Positions 39,498 through 52,698 of a DNA stretch of 64,000 bases are shown one piece after another. The stretch comes from Centroberyx gerrardi. Its lineage: Eukaryota; Chordata; Actinopteri; Beryciformes; Berycidae. Location: positions 11,894,676 to 11,958,675 of the forward strand of contig NC_136016.1 of NCBI RefSeq assembly GCF_048128805.1, written 5' to 3'. Each line of letters begins with the position of its first letter. The first letter of the stretch is position 1. The position numbers were made by a program, and so were the translations under genes. The notes under the pieces are model-generated. The model was given only the letters and a program-made list of their open reading frames with translations, was not told the origin of the DNA and searched no databases.

Positions 39498-39643
39498 CTA
39501 TGTTATTAGGAATATTATAGTGATACCATAGGAAATAAAACAAAATATTATGAAGTAAGGCAATGTCACTGTAAAATCACTACTGAGTACCACAGACACT
39601 ATAAGTACCTATAGGAGTATTATAAGAATATTATAGTGTTTTT
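39498..39643 (-). repeat. ~146-bp repeat, right copy of an inverted pair
   Basis: Inverse of 38402-38548 (for example CCACAGACACTATAAGTACC against the left arm's GGACTTATAGTATGTCTGTGG). The two arms are about 950 bases apart and bracket the CpG-rich candidate promoter. Confidence 0.75.
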
Positions 39644-40484
39644 GCCTCAGGTGCAGAGCGCGCAAACATCACATTCTCCGAGGGCGCCCTCTGAGTACTT
39701 CATCAAATAAATAACATACTTGTGGGTGTTTCTTATATAACAAGCTAAACAGACATAGGCTATATGTTCAAAATAAAAAGAAAATACATTGATTCATTCA
39801 TTTTATTCACCCTATTCTATCCCAGCATACATTGGGCGAAAAAAAACAACTGCTTTTGGATCTACATTTATGTAATTTAGCAAAGAACCAGCCAATCAAT
39901 AAAGGACATCATTCAACAAGTGACAACAAGCTACTGGTCACATGCTTGCCAGCTGTGAGCGCTTTGTCAAATGAAAAATCGAATTAAATCACCAATAATA
40001 GCTCAGTACTGTAACTTCAATCCTCAACAAAGAATTAAACCCGTTTATAAAGAAGTCTAACAAACAATGTCCACCTACATATCCCTTATTTCATTCAAAG
40101 GTCAGTGAAACATAATTAAATGATAGAGGATTTAATTTGGAGAAAAAAAAGCATTGACATTTCTATCATGTATAGCTAAAAAAAACTTAGCATATGCAAG
40201 CAAAATGGTGCAATTAATTACATTTGTGTCTGTAACAAAGGTAATTTGTACTGGTAATTATCATGCTACACTGTAATACCTCAAAAGCTAATGTCTGAGA
40301 GTAACCTAAGTATATAAACCAATATCTCTTTTCAGCTTTTCAACCTGTTTTCCAATAATACATGGACAATCTGTCCACTGACAACAAATGAAAAAATATG
40401 AACAACAAATACTACTATTCAGGAATGCATAACCCTGAATAGTACATTTGTTTAGGTCAGCACAAAAATATTTCAATCACATTG

Positions 40485-40530
40485 TTAACAATTGACATTG
40501 TTGACATTATTGACATTATTGACATGGTTG
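40485..40530. repeat. 9-base tandem repeat (ATTGACATT)
   Basis: Four to five imperfect copies in a row. Confidence 0.7.
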
Positions 40531-41017
40531 GCGAGTTCACCTCAGCTGACTGTCTGAGAAACAAGACAGTCCAGATAGATCACAGATACAACACAAGTTG
40601 CAGTGGCAACTTTGAAAAGAAAAACTCATTTTGGCCAGTTGAAATGATTGTTATCAGAAAAGTCTAACAGGTTTCTGAGGACTTACACTCTAGCTGCCTA
40701 CCGCTCTAGGAATACAATCTCAGTCTCTAATTCTGGCTATTACTTTCACTGGCACTGGGATATACAGTATCTTTTCTAGCTGATATCTGCAGAACACAAG
40801 ACAAACCAGTGGCTAAATATATATGTTTATACAGTGAAAACAAGTTTCAAATTTCATGTAAGCATAACCTGAAGGTGATCCGCTTGCAGATGTGTGTCTG
40901 TTTGCTTTACATTGCCACAGGAGGAAAAAAAATTAGGTTACTAGCACAAGCATTTCAGACATGTGCACGTCAACAAGGACCTCTGAAAAAGTAGTACTTG
41001 ACATCAGCACACGTGCA

Positions 41018-41240
41018 AGTTCAAGTTTGTTTATTTATATAGCGCTTTATCACATGCATGTCTCAAAGGACTGTACAGAGAATGAGCCTAACTAGATCTA
41101 ACTGATCAACAATCAACAATAGAACAGAATGATATATGACAAACAACAGGAAAAGCACAAGACACACAAAAGCAGATTTTAGCCAGACATAATAGCATCT
41201 ATTAACATAACATCTATTCTACATAGCCTAGATGCTTATC
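41018..41240. repeat. Fish interspersed repeat fragment
   Basis: Starts 'agttcaagtttgtttattta' then 'tatagcgctttatcac', a phrase common to dispersed fish repeats. The right end is not defined. Confidence 0.45.
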
Positions 41241-43332
41241 CTTATTCACACAGCAAATAAGCCAAATAAAAAATCATCTCTGCTCTCTGCATGCTTTCAG
41301 ATGTTCTTTTACCTTTGACAAATTATTGATCATAAAGCTCAACATCATTAATCATCTAACTCAGAAGCAGAGGCTGGGCAGTTGACTAATGGCATGAATA
41401 AAACTACATCAAAACAAGGGTTCTAGGCTACATAATGTGTGAAAGATTTTCCCCAAATTGTTCTGTTCGTTTTAGGCCTCTTCTAAAGTTTGATCTCTTT
41501 CTCCATGTTTTACCTCGCCCTGCACTTTTAGACATTATTCACTGCCATTCTTTTCAAAAGCCGTGAATACGTAATGATTATCGTGACTATGGTTATGATT
41601 AATTAATTCCCTTATTCAGATGCTTGATTAGTGGAACTTCTTCTCTAATCTGTATTCACGTAACACTTGCCATTATCTGTTGTTTCATGAATAGGAACAA
41701 AATACAATGTGAATGTTGTAATGATTACTCTGGCCAGAGCAATCATAAAAATGAAATGGAGCCTGATTGATGATTAAGTGTTTTTGTCCTTTTGGAGCAG
41801 AGGGAGAGGTGCGGGGTTAGGTTCAGTTCAATCAATTCAGGAAGTGGACTTTCTTCAAAATTTAAACAATGAAAAACTTTTGGTATGAAGAAGTTATCAC
41901 ATGCAGCCTACCAAGAAATTACTGACAGTGAAAGCGCTATCACTGTCATTTAATTGTAGTCTCTATTTACAACTGACTGAATTGGAAGTGAACTGACCCT
42001 AACAGGCCACCAACAGCTCCCACTGGCCTGCAGGGAGAGGAATTTTCCACTGGACTTGTTGTTCAGTTAATGTCCACTGTTCAATCACTAAGCACAGACA
42101 GAATGCCCCAGCATTTATACTTGATACTGCCCGGCTGTTTGTTGACAGTGGGCAATGGGAGCTGGCTAGTGGCTGGAATGTAGGCTGGTGGAGAATGGAA
42201 AAGTACTGGGGACAGCCACTACCCCCCCCAAACACACCCAACCCACCCAACTCCTGACCCCCTCCCCCCTCCCCTGACCCCCCACCAGTCAGTCAGGAGC
42301 TCTCTCTACTGGATGTGTCTCCAGAGCCAGTTTTAGACTCAGGACTGTCTGCTGTGGTAGAGCAGAATAGAACATTGTTAGACTAGAACAGAACTGTAGC
42401 CTTTATAGTCTTGTTAATGTTGTTATGTAACAATCTGTTATATCAGTCAGCGATAGATTGATATAACACACCAATGATTCAACCCATATCCAGTGCATGA
42501 AAGCTCTTACATTTGCTACATTTGCTGTTCTAAACAGTCGGTGCTGGGTAGATCTTTCCTGGGAAAAAATCCCCTGCTGCACAGGGAGTGATGCGTTGTA
42601 CGTTTCTGGCAGAACCAACAGCGGTTTCTTTGGAATAAATAGAAGAAGAACTGGGTAGTTGGCATGAGCTGCGATAGCCACCATGGCTGATCAGACAAAG
42701 AAAAGAGCGCCACCTACAGAAACTAAAAAAAAAAAAAATACGTCACAGAACTGAACACACTGTTTGATTGACAGGTCATCTCTGGGAAGTGGGGTGCAAG
42801 GACTTTGGAGAAATGTGTGCTCCAAATGACACATAATAAGGATGTAATAAGGATGATATAATGTTGCTTATAAACATTAGTTGACTAACATTCAGTCATT
42901 GGAAATCCTGCTTGCTTTGCTTGCTGCTTGTTGATGCACTGTTGCTCCCCAAGAGGAACTGTTTGGAAAAATAAAGCTTTACTGATGCAAAGTAGTTGCA
43001 GGCTGGCAGGATTTCTACAATGACTACCACAGTCTTTTTATTTCAGCCCTGACTGAGGAACAATTCCCCTGGCAGATTATGATAAATAAGGTGATTTTTA
43101 GATTATAGGACCTAGACATTCATCAGTATATCAGCTACTTCTACTCAAAGATGCTAAATAAGTATTGAGCTGCAGTGGTTTGACGGAGGAGGGTGGCATT
43201 CCGCTGACCTTGTTAGCAATTGTGAAATGAATTGCCCTCAATAACTATAAATTTAAAGTTAGAAAACCCATGATTTTTTTTACTGCCCTCCATTCCCCTT
43301 GTTAAATGTGAATAAATCACCATGGGTATAGT

Positions 43333-43500
43333 ACATCTACTGCTACAGAGTCCAAGTTGCCTTAGACCTTTTTAAGCCCAGAAACTTTTACCAGTAGGAG
43401 CTCCTTTGGGTGACTGGTAGCCTAGATTTTTATCTTCTCTCTAATAGGGTATTTCTACACATCTATGTACCTAGGTGAGGAACAATGCATTTTGTTGCCT
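43333..43500. repeat. Old dispersed repeat, copy A
   Basis: Shares TAGGAGCTCCTTTGG, GACTGGTAGCCT and TCTACACATCTATGTA in order with 44370-44580. Confidence 0.6.
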
Positions 43501-44369
43501 CTACCACATTGTGTGAAAGATGATAATTCTTTATAGGACTTACATGAGAGACCGCTACACGAGAGACTGCAAAACATAAAAACACCTAGTTTGGATAAAA
43601 AGATGGTTAGTGCCAGTATGTCATTGGGATTATCAAGATCAGGTGATTTGTTGAATTAAGCCCACAACACCTTGAGGAGCACATGATGTAGCTGTGTAGC
43701 ACAACTGCATGATTGCCACTTGAAAACAATGTAACTCATAGATATTGTTTTGATAATATCTTTCAGCTTATTGTCATCCGCTGTGAACCAGAAAGCAGCT
43801 GCTGAAATGAATGCTGTGATTTTCTTCGGTGTAGATTTCTGGCAAGTGTTTATGTTTTCCAGATAAAGATCTCATTTTAATATTACTTTCACACTTTTTA
43901 ATTCCCATGCAGAGATGCCTGACTTGTTTTCCTTTATTACTTGTTACATCACTTATTGCTTGCTACTTCAAAATGTATGAACTGATATGCTGATGAAGAG
44001 GCAGGGACTGGTTCTGTAAGGACAACCCGCTCTTACTGACACAGCCACCGGTTATGCAATGGAACATTTGACCAGGACACAGTGTTCCCTGACAAAGGCA
44101 TTTCTATTCAGAACCATGGGTGGCCCGTTTCCAACACATCATGCATGGAGGGAGAACCTCTGTCCATTAGCAAAAGAGGAGAAAACAAGCAGCAGAGGGT
44201 GTCTGACTGGGTTATTATTGGTGTTGCAAAGTGATGATTTGGGACAGAAGAGGAGGAGGATGGAGGTGGATGGCATTCTCCTAAGAAACTGTGAAATGCA
44301 TCATTCTCTTTAACTACAATTTTTTGAGAAAAAATAGATTTTCCTTACTGTCCTTCCTTACTATAATGT

Positions 44370-44580
44370 TGGAGTACAGCTCTGCCCAAGGCCTTATGAA
44401 CCCAGATGCCTTCCTTGTCCATTAGGAGCTCCTTTGGTTGACTGGTGGCCTGGATTGGCTTCCTGCATGCATTTTACTAGGTTAATAATATAATAATATA
44501 TAATATCATGCTTTATATTATAACTTGTTTTGTGCTTTTCTACACATCTATGTATCCGCTACAGGACAACACATTATGTT
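44370..44580. repeat. Old dispersed repeat, copy B
   Basis: Same direction as copy A (43333-43500), with an extra AT-rich insert (TAATAATATAATA) between the shared blocks. Confidence 0.6.
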
Positions 44581-45224
44581 ACGACTAACACATCTTTCAC
44601 AATCTTTAACTTTAACTTTATGAATGGAAAAATATGACAAACCAGGGATTGAAGCCAGGCTTTTGTACAAACAATAGAAAAAAAAAAAAGAAAACATTGT
44701 GAGAGATGACAGGTAAGTATGTCCTATGTCTTGAAAAAGTTGGCATACTGATATACAAACATATCAGGGAGACGGATGATGAAAACAAATCACTGTAGTG
44801 GTTCAGAAGTGGTTTCGAAGGTCAAAAGATCAAAAATATATGCTTTTCTCATTACATAATTAATTGATTACATAATTATAATTTTTCATACTGTTTTGAT
44901 AGTTGTTTGATGATGATCACTGGAGGTCAAACTTTACTCACCTTTTTATTTACCAGCCCATCACTGGTCATACCTAGCTTGGTTTTTACAAACTCAGAGA
45001 TTAGAGGCAGACATCTCATTGTCTGAGACACATAAACAACTCCAGAAAATAAAGCTATTAATGTTCTGTATTGTTTTCTCCTGATGAGGATTATAAATGT
45101 GCCTTGTCAGTGTTATGAACATCACCACTGGATCCTGCTTCTGAGGGAGATTCCTGCCTTCTCTGTAACTGAATACATTCCTGCCGCAGCCAAACGCCTG
45201 GTCTAATAGTCCCTCCCCCAACAA

Positions 45225-45425
45225 TTTCTATTGGCTAAAAATGGTTGTAAATCAACAATCTCGTCTTTCTATTGGCTACACCACGCAAGTTTCCCTCTGC
45301 TGGCTGACTCTCCCCTCCGGTCACTCTCCAACATGATAACAGGTTCAAGAGTCTAGCCTTGCAGTCGGACGTTGCTGTAAAAACATTTGAGAATACTAAA
45401 CCCGCCACGACCCAGAACAGCAACA
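45225..45425 (+). promoter_or_regulatory. pdk2: pdk2 proximal promoter and 5'UTR
   Basis: Two inverted CCAAT boxes (ATTGG at 45230-45234 and 45271-45275) lie 150-200 bases before the pdk2 ATG. No TATA box. The transcription start is not defined. Confidence 0.5.
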
Positions 45426-48400
45426 ATGAAGTTCGTAAGATTCATCATGAAAAACGCCTCTTTGGCCAGTGTGCCTAAACACATCGAACATTTTTCTAAA
45501 TTTTCGCCTTCTCCACTCTCTATGAAACAATTTCTCGATTTTGGTGAGTAGCATTGATCTCCTTTTAGAGAGATGTGGGCAGTTTGAAATGTCACAAACG
45601 TGCAAAAATGGCTTGTCTCGTCTAAAACTGGTCAGAATTGTGCAGCAATTCATTGACCAAATATTTGATTGTAATGCATATTGATTATCCTTGTTTGATA
45701 AAATGTGTAGAATGTCATTAGCGTGCTACATTAACATGTATTGGAGGGGGAGTTTTGTTATGAGAGAAGTCCTCGCCTCAGTGTCTGTCCTGTCAGTCTG
45801 TAGCCACAGTACTTCATAGTGCGGGATATTGCGTCAGATCTGTAGCAAGCTCACGCGCGATGCAAATGAAGCTGCAAGAGAAACAGCTGAGGCTGTGCAT
45901 CCACTGCCCCGTGGATCTGTGGGGATTTAACAAAACAGACACACTGTATGACTGCAGGGCTTCTAATGTATAGCAATAATAAGAAAAGTCGTTCAGCAAT
46001 CTGTACAGTATCTTTACATACATGGGACATTATGCAGGCTATTCCAGTGAAAGTAAACAGTAGTAAACAGTGATAGTGAACGGTTTGGTTGCAAGGGTTG
46101 TAACTATATTCAAATGGTTGAAAAAGATGTTTCATTCCAAAATGAGATATTTACCATTTGAGAAAAAAACAACACCTTACAAAATGATAGCTGGCATGAA
46201 ATTAAAGCACATTTTTAGTTATAAAGTAGCTGTGTTTTCGAGAATAGAATCATCCGGGCATTTGAAATATTGACTGAGTTGAATGTTTACTCAATTTCAG
46301 TTAATAAAACTTTTCCAGAACGAATATATGACATTTTGGATTGTAACCCTTCATAAATAATATTGCCTTTTTATCAGTAGGCCTACATACCACTTCACAA
46401 ACAATACAAAGATCCAATTAATTTAATTATTTTTTGTGTTGTTTCAGGTTCCATCAATGCATGTGAGAAGACGTCCTTTGTCTTTTTGAGGCAGGAGCTC
46501 CCTGTGAGACTGTCAAACATTATGAAGGAAATTAACCTCCTGCCTGACAAACTGCTCACAACCCCGTCTGTGCAAATAGTACAGAGCTGGTAAGCCAAAC
46601 CGTATAATTCATTAGAGCCTTCAGGACAAAACTGATTGATTTGTTTATTATTACGACCCATGGTACAGGACAAACAAACAAAAACAAAAGAAAGAAAGGT
46701 GAGAGTGAATTTGTATCTACTCTGGCTGTATCTATTCATTATACTGTAATTACAACTCTATTCAGTGCCAGAATTCACCCCCTTCCTCCTGAAAAGTGAG
46801 CAGTCACAGCTGTTGACTTGTTTATTGCCATGCAGTAGGCCAGACAGACGTTGTTTATTTCTCACAGGCAGAACCTCACATTCAGAATCCAAATGAACAC
46901 CCTTTGACCAACTTGTACTCTGTCCAAATAGCAGTGTGCAGGGGGAGGGGCTCTCAGCTGTGAACTTCACCCTAGTTTCTCATCACATGACCTTGTTTTC
47001 ACGGTGGACTTCTCTTTCTGTTGTGGGGAATCATGCGTCTCTTCAAATGCAGAAATTTGTTTTGACCAACATGTCCTTGCCAGGAATTAAAAGACTTCAC
47101 CTTTTGATATCATGTATTCTATCAAAGGCTTAGTTCATAAACAGGATTATTACAGGGTGTGCTTTCAACAGTCTGTCTTGCATGTAACAACATGCATGTG
47201 TGTGTGTGTGTGTGTGTGTCTGCGTGTGTGATTGTTTGTCTCAGGTACATCCAGAGTTTAATGGAGATCCTTGAGTTCCTAGACAAGAATCCTGATGATC
47301 ACAAAGTCCTGGGAGAGTAAGTTCCTAATCATCCTGTTCATTCTTCTGTTCATTCATGCAATTGACTGACGGAGTTTGTCATTCTAGTCCTTTCACAAAC
47401 ATACACAAAAACAAATGGCACAGCAGTCATTGATTAGGTTTAAATCATGCCAGATGAAGCTAGCTGCTAGACAACATCTCACACCTTGACAAAATATGTG
47501 TTATCCCAACTTTACTGTGTCCATTTGAAGTTAAAATATTTCAATTCAGTTCAAAAACTTTATTGCCAGTCATCAATCAAGAGCAATAATGTAATACTTT
47601 TGTCTATCTTTAATGTTTGTTTATGTTTAAGCACAGTCTCAAGGTGCAGCTGAATTCACACAGCCACCAGTGTGGTTGAAAATCACTGTTGTAGACTTTG
47701 TGTTTAAGCTGGTGTTTTGGAAAGAGGAGGAGTGCTACTCTAGTTTGACTTGGATATTTATGGAAATTATTATTTCTGTTTTGGCTTTGGTGTAGGTCCC
47801 AGACATGAAATGCTCTTGCTTTTTTGGACACACTACTCTTGTTCATGATTTCCTGCTCATTTCCCTCTTTACTGTGTTGTCCTGATAATCCCTAATTATC
47901 CCATTGACAGTGATATCACCCCAGTCCTGTTAGTTAGACGTCTGTCTTTCTTTCTTCCCTCCCTAGGTTTGTTGATGCCTTAGTGACCATCAGGAACAGG
48001 CATAACGACGTGGTGCCGACCATGGCCCAGGGCATCATAGAGTACAAAGAGGTTTTCCCCCAGGACCCAGTAACCAACCAGAACATCCAGTACTTTCTGG
48101 ACCGCTTCTACATGAGCCGCATATCTATCCGCATGCTCATCAACCAGCACAGTGAGTTCCACTCGGCATGAGAGTCATCTTCAGTCATTGAAGAGTATAT
48201 GAAAAGTTCTATTTCACAACTCAATATGCACAATAAGTCTTTACCGATGTTCATCATTGCCCCTCTCTTTTACATTGTTCCTGGTGTCTGTACACAATCA
48301 GCATAGTTGGAGATATTAGGGCTTGTTTTCCTCCCTTCAAAGTTTCTGTTTTATTGTTATTTCATTTTGCCCCAGTTGAGTGTTTTCATATCACTGCTGC

Positions 48401-49723
48401 ATTACATTACACTCTGCTTACTGTCAATCACCTGACACCCACAGGAAGAAATTGAAATGGAAATAATCCCTCAAAACCTGCATATCCATATCTTGTCATT
48501 TAGGGCATCTTTGTTAACTGGGACAGCAGTTAAAGGACTACACCGAGTTTTTGGGAGTTTGGATTTTGGAACAAAACTCTTCACATACTGTTGATGGATT
48601 ATTGTCATTGATTTTCTTTATTGCCTATAGTGTTTCAAAGACTAGTGCTGAATAGAATAAAAGACTTGAACAGGGTCATCTTCCTGGCTCTAGGCTCATC
48701 TTGTGCCATTCAGTTCCCATATGTTATTGACAACTTGTCAAGGTAGTAACATGGAACAAAGATTGTGAGTGTATAGCACTGAAGAGGTACTTCAGAGAGT
48801 GCTGCTGCATGGAGGAAAATGTTTAACCTGAAGGTGAATAATGACAGTCAGCTTCCTCATAGCAGCAGCATTCTGCATCTCAGTCTTATCTTCCCCCACA
48901 GACTGCAAACTCGTCTCTACAGGCTACAGCTCACCTCCTCCCTCCTACCTTCCTCCTCTACTTGCACCAAAGCTTTCACCAATACACTCTATATTTTCAC
49001 TCCCAGCACATCTTTCTTATTACTTTACTTGATGTGTTGATGATCCACTAATTGCAGATAACGCACTATTAGCTTGACAGATTATTTATTTCTCTGCAGC
49101 TCTCATTTTTGATGGAGCAACCAACCCAGTTCATCCCAACACCATCGGGAGCATCGACCCTCACTGTCAAGTCACTGAGGTGGTCCAAGGTAAATATGGA
49201 TCCTGTCTTAAGTTACAGGGGTTAGACGGATTATGTTTCATCAAAGCTGGATTCCGATGGTGTGGACCACAATAGTTTTGATGACATGTTTTGTAACTTT
49301 GGAAGGATTTTCTCTCCTTTCAAAATCCTTGCATTTAATTTAAAGTTCTTATTGTCTTACTCCTTGCATTCACCAAAAGCTGCTCTCATTAATTCCTGTT
49401 GCAAAACCAACACTGTACAGTACTTTGGCCTACTCATGTTATCATGTGTTGATAAAAGCAATTCTGTTCTTTCTGCATTATAATAACATTAATATTATTA
49501 TTTTTGTCAGATGCCTTCCACAGTGCCAAGATGCTGTGCGACCAGTACTATCTCAGCTCCCCTGATCTGCTTCTGCAAGAGATGAACAGTAAGATTGCCT
49601 TCATTTAATCTGGCAGATTAAATACAAACACATATTTACTCTTAATGCCGAAATGCCAAAGGGCCAAAGTCCTCTTGGAGGTTTAAAGAGATTAAAATAA
49701 TGGACAAATAGAGCAGAGCCCTC

Positions 49724-49754
<31 letters not shown>

Positions 49755-52698
49755 AGATTGTCGCTCAGCCAGATGGACCTGAGGGGCTTCTAATTATAGC
49801 ATTGAAGCTGAAGTAATGGCTAAGTGGGGCCGGCTGACTGCATCAGACAATATTGACACACATACTCGTTCCTCTCCATTCCCCCAAACGATATAACCAG
49901 AGCAGGACAGAATAATTGCCATTGATGGAAAATGTCCATGAGTGCCGACGGTAATGAATTTTGAATGAGGTGGATGGAACTGTGAAACACACTTTTTTTT
50001 CTTCCCCCCATGCAGGCAATAAGAAGAACCTGCCCATAAGCATTGTGTATGTGCCCTCTCATCTTTATCACATGCTGTTTGAGCTCTTCAAGGTATGGCT
50101 CAACCTATAGTTTGTTATAATATACTAATGAATGATAATTACTATACACCCTATTACACTCATATAGATTCATAGACTTTTAAAATAGGTTTTATCAATA
50201 TATTTTGTCTTTTTCATCCTTGCAGAATGCTATGAGGGCCACCATTGAGCAACATGACAGCAGCAACAACCTCCCACCCATTCAAGTCATGGTATCTCTT
50301 GGAGGAGAGGACATGTCAATTAAGGTAGGTTGCAAACTAGGGCAATTATTTTGGTAAATACTGAAATTGCAGTGGGTGGCTCAGTAGTTAGCACTGGCAC
50401 CTCACAGCAAGGTCTCCTGGGTTTGATTCCTGGCCGCAGTCCTTTCTGTGTGGAGTTTGCATGTTCTCCCTGTGTTTGTGTGGGTTTCCTCTGGGTGCTC
50501 CGGTTTCATCCCATGCCCAAAGACATGCAAGTCAGGTGGATTGGAGACTCTAAATTGCCCATAGGTATGAATGGGAGTGTGAGTGTGTTTGTCTGTCTAT
50601 CTGTGTTAGCCCTATGATGGATTGCCGACCTGTCCAGGGTGTCTCCCTGCCTTCCACCCTGTGCATGCTGGGATAGGCTCCAGCCCTTGTGACCCTGAGA
50701 GTCGAAACCTCATATTTCCTCATGACAAGGGCAGAGAGCTTCAGTGATGAACGGCGGTACTGTAAATCTATACCTGCCAACATTAACTTCTGAATGTAAG
50801 AAAGATTTTCTCACACAGTAGTGAGCCCTAAATCCACACAAGTATGCCGGCATGTACATGTATCCACATACCAACTCGGTATAGCCATTGGCTTTCTGAA
50901 TATCTGCTCTCCAGCGGACATGCATCTGTTTGCTGAGTTTAATGATGCCTGTAAAAGACTGTTGAAAAAAGAAAGAAAGAAAATTGTTTTTAATAAATCA
51001 CATCATCCTCTGCGGTGTAGATATCGCATCTGTTCCAATCAGTTTCAATTTTAAATCAATTAATTATGCAGCCTTATTGCAAACTAGATTTTGCATGTCT
51101 GTGCTTTCAGAGCTAAAAATACCCCTGTCATTCACCACTGAATATTGCATAAACAAACACTGAGAAACACAAAAACGCTGTCATGATGAATTGTTTCTTT
51201 CCCATCCCCACCCAAATCCTTCCTCAAACCTGTTATGTAATGACTTGCCCCTCATTACGTCAGTGCTTAATGGTAAGCAAAGCCACTAAGCTCAGATAAG
51301 ATTAACCAGACGGGTTGTGTGCCAATCTCCATATTCAAGAGCCTGTTAACCTCGTCTCACTGTAACTTGATCACCGAGACTCCTTGTTCTCGCTGTGCTC
51401 TAAGCATTACACCTGGCCGCCGGTTACATAACACATGACACGGAGAGAATTCACTGGTCCTGCTGCGCCATTACCATGACGATATGCAAAACAGACAAAC
51501 GGAGCCACTTGGCTTCTACCCTTGAGTGGAGCCCAAGTGTTCATGACATGCACCCACTTGTCTGCCTGGCACCGTCTGCACCTTTCTACGGCTGAGCGCT
51601 GTTCCAGCTCCTCACTTCATTGTCTCTCACTCTCTCTCTCTCCCACGTTTCTCCCTGCACTGTCCAACCACTCTGTTTCTGTCCCTGTCCCAGGTGAGTG
51701 ACAAGGGTGGCGGTGTCCCCTTCCGCAGGATCGAGAACCTCTTCAGCTACATGTTCTCCACAGCCCCTGCTCCACAGATAGGAGATCACGCACGGACTCC
51801 ACTGGTGAGTAGAGATGCACACAGTGGGGTGGCAGGATTTACAAAACCACACTCGTGTGAAAGCTACATTTCTTACCCCAGTTGCACTCCTAGCCGGTTC
51901 GCATATTTTTAGATTGTTGATGCACCTAAAATAAGCATTCTTGTTCTTTTTGCCTGCTGTCTGTATTACTAGCAGGCATAAAGACACAGTAAATTGTACC
52001 ACATGCCATTCATCTGGTGTAGCCCACAAGTTTCTATGTCCTCAGTTAGCCTTTGCTATTTAAAGATTTAAAAAAAATGGTATCCCTTTTTCTCAATAAG
52101 AACAGCCTAAAATACACAAAGCAGACTTGACAAAAGCTCTGTTTGCCCCATGGAAGAGCACCGCTACTTCCTATGCAGCAGAGAACAAAGCCTCAGTAAA
52201 GCCTTGATCTCCTCTCTGTGCAGGCGGGCTTTGGCTACGGTCTGCCCATCTCTCGTCTCTACGCCAAGTACTTCCAGGGGGACATGCAGCTCTACTCCAT
52301 GGAGGGCTATGGCACAGACGCCGTCCTCTACTTGAAGGTGAGCCAGACACAGTGATCATACATGAGAGTGTGACAAGAGGCCAAGCATTTCAAAGTCAGT
52401 ACAGCACATGACAAGAGCGATTAAATTCTCTAATGACATGTTGCGGGTGAACACAAGCCTGTTTCAGAAAGGTGCTGCGATGTACTGCAGAGCTGTGGAG
52501 CCAGTGAAAACAACGCTGGTCCATTATAATTACATGTCTGACTCTGTCCTCCAGGCGCTGTCTACAGACTCCATAGAGAGGCTGCCGGTGTACAACAAGA
52601 CGGCTCTGAAGAACTACAAAGTGAGCCAGGAGGCCGACGACTGGTGTGTACCCAGTAAAGAACCACTGGACCTTGCTAACTTTAAGATGGCCAAGTGA
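45426..52698 (+). CDS. pdk2: Pyruvate dehydrogenase kinase 2, mitochondrial (complete, 11 coding exons)
   Basis: Phosphorylates the E1-alpha subunit of the pyruvate dehydrogenase complex in the mitochondrial matrix and so switches off glucose oxidation. Exons: 45426-45543, 46448-46589, 47245-47316, 47967-48151, 49100-49189, 49511-49588, 50016-50092, 50226-50324, 51694-51804, 52224-52337, 52555-52698. All have GT/AG junctions and together give 1230 nt = 409 residues (human PDK2 has 407, from memory). The N-terminus [20 protein letters not shown] is a basic matrix-targeting type. Kinase marks of the GHKL/Bergerat fold: N-box ELFKNAMRAT, G1 [15 protein letters not shown] lid, G2 [22 protein letters not shown] helix and the C-terminal DW of ADDWCVPS are present. 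Best match is PDK2 rather than PDK1/3/4 ([32 protein letters not shown]). No defect seen. A SINE sits in the intron after exon 8. Paralogue letter (a/b) cannot be assigned. Confidence 0.97.
47197..47219. repeat. (GT)n just upstream of pdk2 exon 3 acceptor
   Basis: About 11 GT units ending 25 bases before the CTCAG acceptor of exon 47245-47316, followed by TG-rich sequence up to it. Confidence 0.9.
49723..49750. repeat. (GT)n microsatellite in a pdk2 intron
   Basis: About 14 GT units between exons 49511-49588 and 50016-50092. Confidence 0.95.
50374..50695 (+). mobile_element. tRNA-derived SINE copy in pdk2 intron
   Basis: The head carries box A-like GTGGCTCAGTAGTTAGCAC and box B-like GGGTTTGATTCCT, as in a tRNA promoter. 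The body has GAGTTTGCATGTTCTCCC, GGTGCTCCGGTTTC, TGGAGACTCTAAATTGCCC and GGGATAGGCTCCAGCCC, phrases of a very common teleost repeat. Same sense as pdk2. No target duplication defined. Confidence 0.75.
50700..51693. other. Remainder of the pdk2 intron before exon 51694-51804
   Basis: About 1 kb with no recognised element. A CT-rich polypyrimidine stretch near 51620-51690 precedes the acceptor. Confidence 0.6.

Larger units (their letters stand above)
39644..45225. other. Intergenic, AT-rich
   Basis: No convincing exon. Contains a 9-base tandem repeat (TTGACATTA-type, 40485-40530), a dispersed repeat start at 41020 and a duplicated old repeat at 43333 and 44370. Separates the divergent tbkbp1 and pdk2 promoters. 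Confidence 0.7.
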
